Assembly (NCBI RefSeq): GCF_900100005.1
Contig: NZ_FNEB01000002.1
Span: 426,220 to 490,219, forward strand
DNA length: 64,000 bases
Origin: Lutimaribacter saemankumensis
Lineage (GTDB): Bacteria > Pseudomonadota > Alphaproteobacteria > Rhodobacterales > Rhodobacteraceae
Reading direction: 5' to 3'
Position 1 is the first letter of the stretch. Each line of letters begins with the position of its first letter. The notes under the pieces are model-generated. The model did no database searches and was not told the DNA's origin. It saw only the letters and a program-made list of their open reading frames with translations. Shown here piece by piece: positions 1 to 8,029 of the stretch. Position numbers and translations under genes: made by a program.

Positions 1-236
1 ATTCCGGGCCACGCCGCCAAGGACCAGCCGACCTTGCAGGCTTCTTCCTGTGACGCAAGATCGAGCGCAACCGTGAAAAGCCACCAAAGCATTGCGGCGA
101 GTGTCAGGACAAATGCGGCTTTACCTGCAAACCGATGGTTTCGAACGACCCAGATCAGGACGGCCGCACAGGCGATCCACAAGGTTGCGGCAACAAGTGC
201 GGGCAATGCGAAGGTCAGAGGGGTAAGACAGTTCAT
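1..236 (-). CDS. N-terminal fragment of a membrane histidine kinase (7-TM sensor region), cut by window edge
   Basis: A minus-strand frame opens at an ATG at 236 and stays open for 78 codons to the left edge. The peptide begins MNCLTPLTFALPALVAATLW and shows two hydrophobic spans (about residues 5-28 and 38-55) split by a basic turn (RNHRFAGK), followed by ALDLASQEEACK. This spacing and the WWLF-x-x-ALD pattern resemble the N-terminal 7-TM sensor region found in front of kinase or cyclase domains. The catalytic part lies outside the window, so kinase is inferred. Its ATG overlaps the stop of the damaged frame upstream. Confidence 0.5.
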   Translation of the reverse strand, partial: MNCLTPLTFALPALVAATLWIACAAVLIWVVRNHRFAGKAAFVLTLAAMLWWLFTVALDLASQEEACKVGWSLAAWPG

Positions 237-556
237 TGGTTCTTGGTTACACCCGGTCGTTTTGATCTTGGTTGGGAGGCAACACTTTTGACTGTTGTTG
301 ATGGATTCGCCGATGACATTGCGACCGGGTCCAAACCGCTTGGCACGATCAGCTCGAAGCCAGCAATAAACACGAAGAAGCCCTATATCGCGAAAACGGC
401 CCGAACAAGGCAGAGCAGTGTCACAAAAGCATAAAGTCCATCAGAGGCTCGTCTTATCCGAAGCCACTGAACGAGCCACTTCTGCTCTGAAAATACGGCC
501 TGTGCACTAAGAGTGTCGCCCGTATCGAGCCCGAAAACAGTCTCTGTGAAGTCTCA
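233..556 (-). pseudogene. Decayed small membrane-protein ORF with an in-frame stop
   Basis: On the minus strand one frame runs from just after a TGA (554-556) to a TGA at 233-235, broken only by TAG at 383-385. Its middle reads LYAFVTLLCLVRAVFAI, stop, GFFVFIAGFELIVPSG, so a hydrophobic hairpin continues across the stop. The final TGA overlaps the ATG of the histidine-kinase fragment, as expected of a former operon partner. No start codon is left in the usual place. I do not recognise the family. The damage could also be a sequencing error. Confidence 0.3.
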
Positions 557-608
557 CAGCACCCAACTCTATCACCATGCAACCTAGGCTGCCCCAACGG
601 GCACCGCG

Positions 609-718
609 TCCTCTCGTAAATTCAAGACAATGTCTTCAGGGTTTGGTTGCCTGCTTGCTGTTCTCGGTCCTCCGATTCCTGAACATAGCGGCGCACCAGT
701 GCAGTTGTGGAGGTTCAG
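609..718 (-). mobile_element. Decayed left end of an IS3-family element
   Basis: Read on the minus strand, this stretch aligns almost base for base with the left end and start of orfA of the IS at 63751-64000. Both share the end (TGAACCTCCACAACTG here, TGAGCCTCCCCAACTG there), CGGAGGACCGAGAA before the start codon, and the first orfA codons. Here the ATG has become ACA and one base is inserted after CCC, so it cannot be translated. Only about 110 bp of the element remain. Confidence 0.6.
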
Positions 719-739
719 CCGGCCGTTCCGGTAGAACGC

Positions 740-1747
740 TCAGCTGAATTGCGACCGCGTGCGGTTAGCGAAAGCCACCAGTGATAGCATAACGGGAACC
801 TCGACCAGCACCCCTACAACCGTCGCAAGCGCCGCACCTGAGTTCAGACCGAACAGGCTGATCGCGACGGCGACAGCAAGCTCGAAGAAATTCGACGTGC
901 CGATGAGTGCACAGGGCGCAGCCACTTTGTGAGGCACACGAAGCACGTAGGCTGCACCATAGGCCAAGGCGAATATTCCATAGGATTGGATCAGAATTGG
1001 AACTGCGATGAGCGCGATGATCTGGGGGCGATCAATGATGACCTCGCCTTGCAGACCGAACAAAATGACTACGGTTAAAATCAGCCCCATCACGGAAGCG
1101 GGTTTGATCCTGTCGCGAAACGCTGCAATTCGTTCCTCGCTTCCCAGTCTTGCGCGCGTCCAGACACCTGCCGCCAGAGGCAAGGCGACGAACAGAACAA
1201 CGGAAAGCACCAGCGTTGACCAAGGCACGCTGATGTCAGTCACCCCAAGAAGAAACGCAACGATCGGTGCGAAGGCAAGGACCATCACCACATCGTTCAC
1301 CGAAACCTGGAGAAGCGTGTAATTCTCGTCTCCCTTGGTCAGCTGCGACCAGACGAATACCATCGCCGTGCAGGGCGCAGCACCCAGCAGAATCAACCCG
1401 GCGATATACTGCTGGGCATCTGCCGGAGAAATCAGGTTGGCAAAAACCAATTCGAAGAAAAGAACGCCGAGCGCCGCCATCGTGAACGGTTTTATCAACC
1501 AATTGACGACGAGCGTTATGGCAAGGCCCCTGGGCTGCTTGACTACGTCTTTCAGCGCGGCGGGGTCCACGCCAACCATCATTGGGTAGACCATCGCCCA
1601 GATCAAAGTGGCAACGACAAGATTTACGCTCGCGATTTCAGCCGCGGCAACGGCTTCGACCAGAGCGGGCGCCGCATTGCCAATGGCGATCCCAGCGACC
1701 ATCGCCAGCGCAACCCAGAGGGTCAAGTATCTTTCGAAAACACTCAT
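740..1747 (-). CDS. arsB: ACR3-family arsenite efflux permease
   Basis: 335 residues, about ten hydrophobic spans, usual length for the ACR3 (bile-acid/arsenite transporter) class. The sequence contains the family's [15 protein letters not shown] segment with the functional Cys in transmembrane segment 4, plus [14 protein letters not shown] in the ninth span, both typical of ACR3. The protein should export arsenite across the inner membrane, driven by proton motive force. The usual partners arsR and arsC are not adjacent: upstream lie relic sequences and downstream an IS fragment, so the gene looks like the survivor of a larger ars operon. The ribosome site before the ATG is weak. Confidence 0.9.
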   Translation of the reverse strand: MSVFERYLTLWVALAMVAGIAIGNAAPALVEAVAAAEIASVNLVVATLIWAMVYPMMVGVDPAALKDVVKQPRGLAITLVVNWLIKPFTMAALGVLFFELVFANLISPADAQQYIAGLILLGAAPCTAMVFVWSQLTKGDENYTLLQVSVNDVVMVLAFAPIVAFLLGVTDISVPWSTLVLSVVLFVALPLAAGVWTRARLGSEERIAAFRDRIKPASVMGLILTVVILFGLQGEVIIDRPQIIALIAVPILIQSYGIFALAYGAAYVLRVPHKVAAPCALIGTSNFFELAVAVAISLFGLNSGAALATVVGVLVEVPVMLSLVAFANRTRSQFS

Positions 1748-1991
1748 TTTACGATCATGCGTCGACGAAATTTACGACACAAGATGCGCAAGCCACGCGT
1801 TCTTCCTGTATCGCCAATAGACACAACGATCGTGGCCGAAGAGACCACAAAGTCATCGCGGTTGAAGCAACAACTCTTCGAGCTCAAGACCATTCACAGC
1901 AGCTCCGAAAACTATGCGGCTGCCCCGAGCAGTCATTTTTGGAGTGCCCCCCTATTCAGCAAAGCGCCAGTCGAGTTTTTCAAAACACACG

Positions 1992-2251
1992 CTACGCCAA
2001 CACCCACAGTTGGAATAGCAGACCAGCGGAGAATGCCCCTGCCAAGGACAGTGCGAAATACAGCAGGAACACCGGCAGACGTGCAAGCACCCAGCCCGTG
2101 CCCAGCAGCCCTAGCGCACTTGCCGAGAAACCCTCGATGCCCCCCGCACAGGCAGGATGAGGCCATGAACGCCACCGGCGAACAGCAATAGAGCGGAGCC
2201 AAATAGTAAGGCAGAGATCGATGCAAAGTTTCGGACCATGGAATGAACCAT
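1992..2251 (-). pseudogene. Remnant of an MFS transporter with a frameshift
   Basis: The minus strand starts MVHSMVRNFASISALLFG and reaches LLLFAGGVHGLILPVRG, the first helix and loop of YfcJ/CynX-like MFS carriers. It then runs to a stop in frame. A shift at the run of G near 2140 restores the family sequence IEGFSASALGLLGTGWVLA. After that the text jumps to a hydrophobic segment (RLPVFLLYFALSLAG) that ends at a TAG. So there is at least one frameshift, a probable internal deletion and an early stop. The gene is dead and lies just upstream of the arsenite permease. Confidence 0.6.
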
Positions 2252-2390
2252 CTCAGAAGGACGGGAGAGAAGAAGTGTCGGAAGGATGTGTTTGGCTGCG
2301 GGAATATTCTGAAATATTACAACACGAACACCCCAATCAGTCAGGCTGGAAGTTCGGGGCCATGGTTGGCTCCGGCCATCATCGAGACTC

Positions 2391-2870
2391 GTGCTTCGCC
2401 AACGGTCTGCAGCCCCGTCGGCAGAGGAAAAGGATAGGTTATTGCTGGCGCTGATCGGCCTCTTCCTGGCGGCTCTACTCGCTGCAACCTTGTTTCCCGC
2501 GCAGTCAGAGGCTGTGCTTGTCGCACTTCTATTGAACGCATCACACCCGGTCTGGCTTCTGCTTCTGGTAGCGACCGCAGGAAATGTGCTTGGCGCAATC
2601 CTGAACTGGGCAATTGGGCGATGGCTTGGGCATCTGGGCGAACATCCGCGCATGCCAGTGTCAGCCTCCTACCGCGCTCGCGCCGAAGCGTGGTATCGCC
2701 GCTGGGGTTGGATGAGCCTATTCGGAAGCTGGCTTCCGTTCATCGGCGACCCCTTGACGGTCGTGGCCGGGGCTCTGCGGGAACCGTTGTGGCGGTTCAC
2801 GATTGTGGTCACGGCAGCAAAGGCGGGTCGTTACCTCGTGCTTGCTGCAATCACGTTGGCTGTCTTTTAG
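2391..2870 (+). CDS. YqaA-family (DedA/SNARE-associated type) membrane protein
   Basis: About 159 residues from a GTG at 2391; a TTG near 2442 after an AGGAAAAGGAT stretch is an alternative start that trims the charged N-terminus. The hydrophobic segments and the conserved blocks LFPAQSEAVLVALL, ATAGNVLGAILNWAIGR and GDPLTVVAGALR match the small YqaA branch of the VTT/DedA superfamily. These proteins are thought to act in membrane homeostasis, possibly as lipid scramblases; the substrate here is unknown. It stands alone between relics. Confidence 0.75.
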   Translation: MLRQRSAAPSAEEKDRLLLALIGLFLAALLAATLFPAQSEAVLVALLLNASHPVWLLLLVATAGNVLGAILNWAIGRWLGHLGEHPRMPVSASYRARAEAWYRRWGWMSLFGSWLPFIGDPLTVVAGALREPLWRFTIVVTAAKAGRYLVLAAITLAVF

Positions 2871-3122
2871 TAACCGCATAATCGAAGGCTGGGCGCAGCA
2901 TAACCTGCGCAGAGTCAGTCAAGCCAATGGTTCCGCCTTACGCATACTATCCGACGTCCTAAACAGACTAAGCAGGCTCTTGTGGCCATCTCGCCAGAAA
3001 AACCCGTTTTTGATCGGGGCCCTGGACTGGCAACCGAGTATGGATGGAACTTGTCGAACAGCTATTGGCTCCAAAAAACCGAAATCTCGCACGCAACGCC
3101 GTGGGTCGACACGAAACCACAA
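2871..3122. other. Intergenic stretch with no recognisable gene
   Basis: No ORF here has a credible start, ribosome site or family signature on either strand. It separates the plus-strand YqaA-type gene from the 3' end of the minus-strand CoA-ligase operon. No clear terminator hairpin was found. Confidence 0.4.
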
Positions 3123-4757
3123 CTACATCTGCTCCAACTCCCGCGCCTGCTCGCGCAAAGCAAATTTCTGTATCTTGCCAGTCGATGTCCGAGGGATCGT
3201 TGCAAAGATGAAGCGGCCAGGGATCTTGTAGTGTGCGAGGTGTTCACGACACCAAGCCCTCAATGCGCCCGCATCCACCTGCTCGCCTTCTGCCAGCTCA
3301 ATGAATGCGCAGGGTGACTCACCCCATTTTTCGTGCGGCATCGCGACGACGGCTGCAACTGACACGGCGTTGTGCCGATAGAGCACCTCCTCGATCTCGA
3401 TCGACGAGATGTTCTCGCCTCCCGAGATGATTATGTCCTTCGAGCGATCCTTAAGCTGGATGTATCCGTCGGGATGAACGACACCGAGGTCTCCCGAATG
3501 AAACCACCCGCCGCGGAAAGCCTCTTTGGTGGCGCTGGGGTTACGGAAATAACCCTTCATCACAACATTACCGCGGAACATAACCTCGCCCATGGTTTGA
3601 CCGTCACGTGGAACGGGCTGCATCGTATCGGGGTCAAGCACGTCCAAACCTTCAAGAGGCAAGTAGCGCACGCCTTGGCGTGATTTCAGCCTGGCTTGCT
3701 CTACGGGAGGCAGTGCAGACCACTCCTCGTGCCAGTCATTGACCACAGCCGGCCCATACGTCTCTGTCAGGCCGTAGAGATGGGTTACGTCAAACCCTGC
3801 AGTCTTCATGTCGGCCAACAGTTTTTCCGGGGGAGGCGCAGCAGCGGTAAAGAACTGCACAGGGTTCGGCACGGCACGTTTGACCGTCGCAGGCGCAGAT
3901 ATCAACAGGGACATGACAATCGGCGCGCCACAGAGATGCGTAACCCCTTCATCTGCCAACGCATTCCAAATTGGCTCGGCCCTGACCTGCCGCAGGCAAA
4001 CATGCGTTCCGATGATTGCTGAAAGCGTCCAAGGAAAACACCAACCATTGCAGTGGAACATCGGCAGGGTCCAAAGGTAGACGGAATGCTTCGCCATGGA
4101 AGCGGTCAGCGCATTGCCCTGTGCCAACAAATAGGCGCCGCGATGATGTGTTACGACGCCTTTCGGATCACCTGTGGTTCCGGAAGTATAACTTATCGCG
4201 ATGGCGTCCCACTCATCTTCCGGCATGAACCAGGCAAAGTCGGGATCGCCGCTGGTAAGGAAGGCTTCGTAATCAGTGGCCTCCGCCTCAATGCGCGGCC
4301 CGACATACTCTGGATCGTCATAGATTATGACAGTCGGGCTTACATCGCAAAGCGCAAGTGCTTCGTTCAAGAGCGGCAGGAACTCAGAATCTACGATCAC
4401 CAGCCGCGACAAAGCATGATCCAGTTGAAACGCGATGATGGCCGCATCAAGCCGGGTGTTGATCGCGTGCAGCACCGCGCCACACATCGGCACACCATAG
4501 TGGCATTCAAGCATTGCGGGAGTATTTGCCAACAAAACCGAAACAGTATCGCCCCGCCCTATTCCGTGTTTCACCAAAGACGAACCAAGTTGCCGCGAAC
4601 GGGTATAAAATTCCGCATAGCTACGCCGCATCGCTCCATGCACGATCGCGGTGTGCTCCGGGAAGACAAGTGCGGCGCGCTCCAGAAAACCCAAAGGTGT
4701 AAGCGTCTGGTAGTTCGCGGGATTGCGGTCCAGCCCGGTGTTGTAGGGATTACCCAT
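3123..4757 (-). CDS. AMP-dependent acyl-CoA synthetase (fatty-acid / methylmercaptopropionate-CoA ligase type)
   Basis: 544 residues. Family marks in order: P-loop YTSGTTGDPKG near residue 195, YGLTE in the adenylate site, GWFHSGDLG and KDRSKDIIISGGENIS hinge motifs, and the C-terminal catalytic lysine in PRTSTGKIQK. It should activate a carboxylate with ATP and CoA through an acyl-AMP. DmdB, the 3-methylthiopropionate-CoA ligase of DMSP breakdown, belongs to this subfamily. The placement three genes downstream of a DmdA-like gene makes that a good guess, but sequence alone cannot fix the substrate. Last gene of a four-gene operon, three bases after its neighbour. Confidence 0.85.
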   Translation of the reverse strand: MGNPYNTGLDRNPANYQTLTPLGFLERAALVFPEHTAIVHGAMRRSYAEFYTRSRQLGSSLVKHGIGRGDTVSVLLANTPAMLECHYGVPMCGAVLHAINTRLDAAIIAFQLDHALSRLVIVDSEFLPLLNEALALCDVSPTVIIYDDPEYVGPRIEAEATDYEAFLTSGDPDFAWFMPEDEWDAIAISYTSGTTGDPKGVVTHHRGAYLLAQGNALTASMAKHSVYLWTLPMFHCNGWCFPWTLSAIIGTHVCLRQVRAEPIWNALADEGVTHLCGAPIVMSLLISAPATVKRAVPNPVQFFTAAAPPPEKLLADMKTAGFDVTHLYGLTETYGPAVVNDWHEEWSALPPVEQARLKSRQGVRYLPLEGLDVLDPDTMQPVPRDGQTMGEVMFRGNVVMKGYFRNPSATKEAFRGGWFHSGDLGVVHPDGYIQLKDRSKDIIISGGENISSIEIEEVLYRHNAVSVAAVVAMPHEKWGESPCAFIELAEGEQVDAGALRAWCREHLAHYKIPGRFIFATIPRTSTGKIQKFALREQARELEQM

Positions 4758-4760
4758 TTC

Positions 4761-5555
4761 TCAGGCGTCCTGCCATTGGGGCGCGCGTTTCGCGATGAAA
4801 GCACCAATCCCCTCTTCGGCGTCGCGCGCCAGCATGTTTTCGACCATGACCCGGCTTGCGAAATCATAGGCCTCGGCCAAAGGCATTTCGGCTTGCGCGT
4901 AGTAGGCGCGTTTGCCGGTCGCCAGCGTCATCGAGGATTTCGACGCAATCTTGCGGGCAACGGTCAGCACTTCTTCTCGCAGTTGATCCTGCGGAACCCA
5001 GCGATTCACTAGGCCTATCTCGGCCGCTCGCGATGCGGACGTCATGTCGCCGGTAAGCAGCATTTCCATCGCGTGCTTGTTCGCCACATTCCGCGACAGA
5101 GCCACCATCGGCGTCGAACAGAAAAGACCGATATGGACGCCCGGTGTGCTGAACTGCGCTGTATCAGCCGCAATAGCCAGGTCGCAGCTGGCAACCAGTT
5201 GGCAACCTGCCGCTGTGGCAATACCGGTTACTTCGGCGATCACAGGCTTGGGGCAATTGACGATACCCTGCATAACACTGGAACACTTGGTCAACACGCA
5301 GGTGAAATATTCCCTGCCGCGATCGGCGCCTGAGCGCCCAGCGGTCATCTCCTTCAAGTCGTGTCCAGAACAAAATGCAGGACCATTTGCGGCCAGAACG
5401 ATTACGCGCACCGCCGGGTCTTCCCCTGCCTGGACAAAGGCGTCCCCAAGGGCCTTCAGCATGGCCTCTGACAAGGCATTGCGCTTTGCTGAATCGTTCA
5501 GGGTCAGGCGCAAGATGCCGTTCGCATCCAAGTCGCGTAAAAGAATGTCGCTCAT
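4761..5555 (-). CDS. Crotonase-fold (enoyl-CoA hydratase/isomerase, ECHDC3-like) protein
   Basis: 264 residues with the crotonase CoA-binding and oxyanion elements (ANGPAFCSGHDLKEM near 58-72, and the ATAAGCQLVASCD block). The two acid-base glutamates of classical hydratases are missing: the first position reads GCQL and the second TPGVHIGLF, so Gln and Gly replace them. This is the pattern of the ECHDC3 branch, whose activity is poorly known. It is therefore unlikely to be a straightforward hydratase, and in particular not a standard DmdD. It sits between the OsmC and CoA-ligase genes with gaps of 9 and 3 bases. Confidence 0.85.
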   Translation of the reverse strand: MSDILLRDLDANGILRLTLNDSAKRNALSEAMLKALGDAFVQAGEDPAVRVIVLAANGPAFCSGHDLKEMTAGRSGADRGREYFTCVLTKCSSVMQGIVNCPKPVIAEVTGIATAAGCQLVASCDLAIAADTAQFSTPGVHIGLFCSTPMVALSRNVANKHAMEMLLTGDMTSASRAAEIGLVNRWVPQDQLREEVLTVARKIASKSSMTLATGKRAYYAQAEMPLAEAYDFASRVMVENMLARDAEEGIGAFIAKRAPQWQDA

Positions 5556-5564
5556 CTCGGCTCC

Positions 5565-6014
5565 TCAGAAGATGTTGATCTTGACGCTGTCGGCCAGTGT
5601 GTTGGCGATGAAACAGTAGCGATGGGCCCGGTCCTGCATCTGGGCCAGCGCCTCATCACTCACTGCAAAACCCGGATCAAAACGAACCACCGGGTGTAGG
5701 TCGATCCGCACCACGGACATCTGGCCGCGCGGGTTTTTTCCAAGGTGGGCCACCGCATGATCGGAGTAACCCGCAACGGGCCAACCTGCCTTGGCTGCCA
5801 GGGCAAGAAACGTCATCATGTGACAGCTGGATAATGCCGAGGCCAGCGCCTGTTCAGGGTTGGTATTGGCTGGATCGCCGCCCCAGTCCGGGGCAGCGTC
5901 CACATCCATGTCGAAGGTGCCGTTGAATGACACCCTATGTGCCGCGGAATAACTGCCTGCTTGCAGAACAGTTCCGCCCCGCTGCCAATGCAGGTCAATG
6001 GCAAGGTTGGACAT
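5565..6014 (-). CDS. OsmC/Ohr-family peroxiredoxin-like protein
   Basis: 149 residues. The family core is clear: the first cysteine helix ALASALSSCHMMTFLALAAKAGW around residue 62 and the second cysteine in RAHRYCFIANTL near residue 131. OsmC proteins reduce organic hydroperoxides with thiols. Here a role in protecting the operon's enzymes, or in handling a reactive thiol or acyl intermediate, is inference. The gene lies 10 bases after the DmdA-like gene and 9 before the crotonase gene, so it is surely cotranscribed. Confidence 0.88.
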   Translation of the reverse strand: MSNLAIDLHWQRGGTVLQAGSYSAAHRVSFNGTFDMDVDAAPDWGGDPANTNPEQALASALSSCHMMTFLALAAKAGWPVAGYSDHAVAHLGKNPRGQMSVVRIDLHPVVRFDPGFAVSDEALAQMQDRAHRYCFIANTLADSVKINIF

Positions 6015-6024
6015 GGTGAAGCCC

Positions 6025-7167
6025 TTATGCCGCTGCCAGCGACTTCTTCGGGTCGAAGAATGGGCGTTCCACCACCGTCGCCGTTGTGGGACCAGACGGC
6101 AGCACGACCTCTACCTGCGTGCCAATATGGGCATGTTCGACCGCAACCATGGCCAGCGCGATGTTGCGCTCCAGACGGGGCGAATAGATCGCCGAAGTAA
6201 CCTTGCCGATTTCGTCGCCGTTGTGGTTGATCTGCCAATAACGGGTGTTTGGCCCCTTGAGCGGATCAGTATCAATGATCAGACCGACCTGCATGCGCGC
6301 CACACCTTCATCGCGAATGCGGCGCAACGCATCCTTGCCGATGAAATCTGCCTCCATGTCGACATTCACTAGTCGGTCGAGACCCAGCTCGTAAGGGTTG
6401 GTGTTGATGTCGGCATCTGCGTGATAGGACAGCATGCCGCCTTCGATCCGGCGGATCGACGAGGTGTGGCCAGGTTTCAGCCCATATTCAATGCCGACTG
6501 CCATGATCCGCTCCCAGAGGGCGTCGCCATATGCACTGTCGCGCAAATAGAGTTCATAGCCCAACTCGCTCGACCAACCGGTCCGCGACACGATTAGCGG
6601 AATGCCATCAAGGTTAAGTTCGCGAAGCCAGTAATATTTCAGGTCCATGATCTCGTCCCCGAAAAGCGCGCGCATGATCTCGCCCGATTTCGGACCCTGC
6701 AACTGCAACGGTGATACGTCGGGTTCGCTGATCGTGACATCCATTCCTGAATGCACCGCCACACCCTGTGCCCAGAGCAGGATGTCGCTGTCCGCAAGCG
6801 ATATCCAGAAGTGGTTCTCGGCCAGGCGCAGAAGAATTGGGTCGTTCAGAATACCGCCCTGTGCGTTCGTGATGAGGATGTATTTGCACTGGCCGACCGC
6901 CATTTTGGAAAGATCACGCGGCGTCAGCATCTGCACAAAGCGTGCGGCATCCGGCCCGGTGATCTCCACCTGCCGCTCGACAGCGACATCACACAGGATC
7001 GCATCGTTCACAAGGTTCCAGAAGTTCTGTTCCGGATCACCGAAGTCACGAGGGATATACATGTGGTTGTAGACAGAGAACCCCTTTGCCCCCCACCGGA
7101 CGGTCGCGTCGAAGTATGGGGATTTGCGGATCTGAGTGCCGAAGCCGAAGTCGTCTGCTTGCATCAT
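6025..7167 (-). CDS. DmdA-like demethylase of the GcvT (tetrahydrofolate aminomethyltransferase) family
   Basis: 380 residues spanning the GcvT fold. Segments KGFSVYNHMYIPRDF, VAVERQVEITGPDAARF, FWISLADSDILLWAQGV and EPDVSPLQLQGPKS closely resemble what I recall of DMSP demethylase DmdA, more than ordinary glycine-cleavage T protein. The tetrahydrofolate-binding C-terminal barrel follows. Expected reaction: moving a methyl group from a sulfonium such as DMSP to tetrahydrofolate, giving methylmercaptopropionate. DmdA paralogues with other methylated substrates exist, so the substrate is not settled. First gene of the operon with osmC, crotonase and CoA ligase. An AAGG stretch precedes the double ATG. 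Confidence 0.7.
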   Translation of the reverse strand: MMQADDFGFGTQIRKSPYFDATVRWGAKGFSVYNHMYIPRDFGDPEQNFWNLVNDAILCDVAVERQVEITGPDAARFVQMLTPRDLSKMAVGQCKYILITNAQGGILNDPILLRLAENHFWISLADSDILLWAQGVAVHSGMDVTISEPDVSPLQLQGPKSGEIMRALFGDEIMDLKYYWLRELNLDGIPLIVSRTGWSSELGYELYLRDSAYGDALWERIMAVGIEYGLKPGHTSSIRRIEGGMLSYHADADINTNPYELGLDRLVNVDMEADFIGKDALRRIRDEGVARMQVGLIIDTDPLKGPNTRYWQINHNGDEIGKVTSAIYSPRLERNIALAMVAVEHAHIGTQVEVVLPSGPTTATVVERPFFDPKKSLAAA

Positions 7168-7304
7168 TTTGCGCCTTCAATGTCACCGGACTGATAGGCC
7201 GGGAATCGGTTTATGATGACACTTTTCTAGCGCTGGAAAATCAGTCGTAGCGGTCCAAAGAATTGCCGTCGACCAGACCGTTCGGACTGAAATTTCGCCA
7301 AGTC

Positions 7305-7808
7305 TCAGACTGTTTGGTCGCTTGGCACGGGCCCCGCCAGTTTCGCGATATTCGGCTTTGCCGATTTTACAACCCGGGTCGCGATATAGGTCATATATCG
7401 ATCGACGCCCAACTCTGCCTCTTGCATGTCCTGCATCAAATCTTGGAAAGCGCTCAAGGACGGGCAAATCGTTTTCATGACGTAATCCATCCCACCTCCC
7501 GTCGCGACACATTCGATGATTTCATCGCGGCGGCCGACCCACGCCTCGAACCTGTCGAAATCCGCTTTCCGATGATGCGTCAAAGAAACCGTGACCATGA
7601 CCTGGCTGAAATCACAAACCCTATTGAGTGCGATCTCGGCATGGAAACCAAGAATGAAACCCCGCGCCTTCAAGCGATCCAAGCGCGCCCAACAGGGCGT
7701 GGCCGAAATGTTCACGATCTCGGACAACCTGCTCTTGCTGAGCTGCCCATACCGCTGAACAGCGCTTAGGATACGGATATCCGTGGCATCCAGGCCTGAC
7801 TTTTTCAC
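7305..7808 (-). CDS. Lrp/AsnC-family transcriptional regulator
   Basis: 167 residues from a GTG at 7808 preceded by GGAAG. The open frame extends further upstream into repeat sequence, but the family start is here. N-terminal winged helix (DATDIRILSAVQRYGQLSKS, then SATPCWARLDRLKARGFI) and a C-terminal RAM ligand domain (CVATGGGMDYVMK) are complete. It probably responds to an amino acid or thio-compound and controls the DmdA-like operon that begins 138 bases downstream. A dispersed repeat ends only about 14 bases before its start codon, so its original promoter may have been replaced. Confidence 0.85.
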   Translation of the reverse strand: MKKSGLDATDIRILSAVQRYGQLSKSRLSEIVNISATPCWARLDRLKARGFILGFHAEIALNRVCDFSQVMVTVSLTHHRKADFDRFEAWVGRRDEIIECVATGGGMDYVMKTICPSLSAFQDLMQDMQEAELGVDRYMTYIATRVVKSAKPNIAKLAGPVPSDQTV

Positions 7809-7822
7809 GGGCTTCCAGCTTT

Positions 7823-7995
7823 CGCAATTTTGATACGAAAAAGACGACCATAAATCTGTTCGACTGGCCGCTTTACCACGATAGCCTGTTGCAATAGCCC
7901 GCGCAGGCAGGATTGCGACACGCTCGGCTCTGAAGGCGGCGCTCGTCCTATTGCATGCTCCCGCACAACGACATGTAGCCCCAACGGAAAACCAG
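7823..7995 (-). repeat. Dispersed repeat, copy A (partner at 48453-48625)
   Basis: About 170 bp that align without gaps to 48453-48625, sharing GATACG(A/G)AAAAGACGACC, CACGATAGC(C/T)TGTT, GCGCAGGCAGGATT and CTGAAGGCGGCGC at identical spacing. Read on the minus strand both copies keep an open frame containing AAFRAE and YRG, so it may derive from a transposase or other mobile-element gene. I cannot name the element. It lies between the Lrp gene and the mdeB gene. Confidence 0.6.
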
Positions 7996-8029
7996 CTTAA
8001 CTTTACAAACGAATCCTTATCGACTGAAC

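Noticed and set aside
4761..5555. Naming the crotonase gene dmdD because of the DmdA-like neighbour
   Set aside because: Both catalytic glutamates of hydratases are missing, so the name would claim more than the sequence shows.
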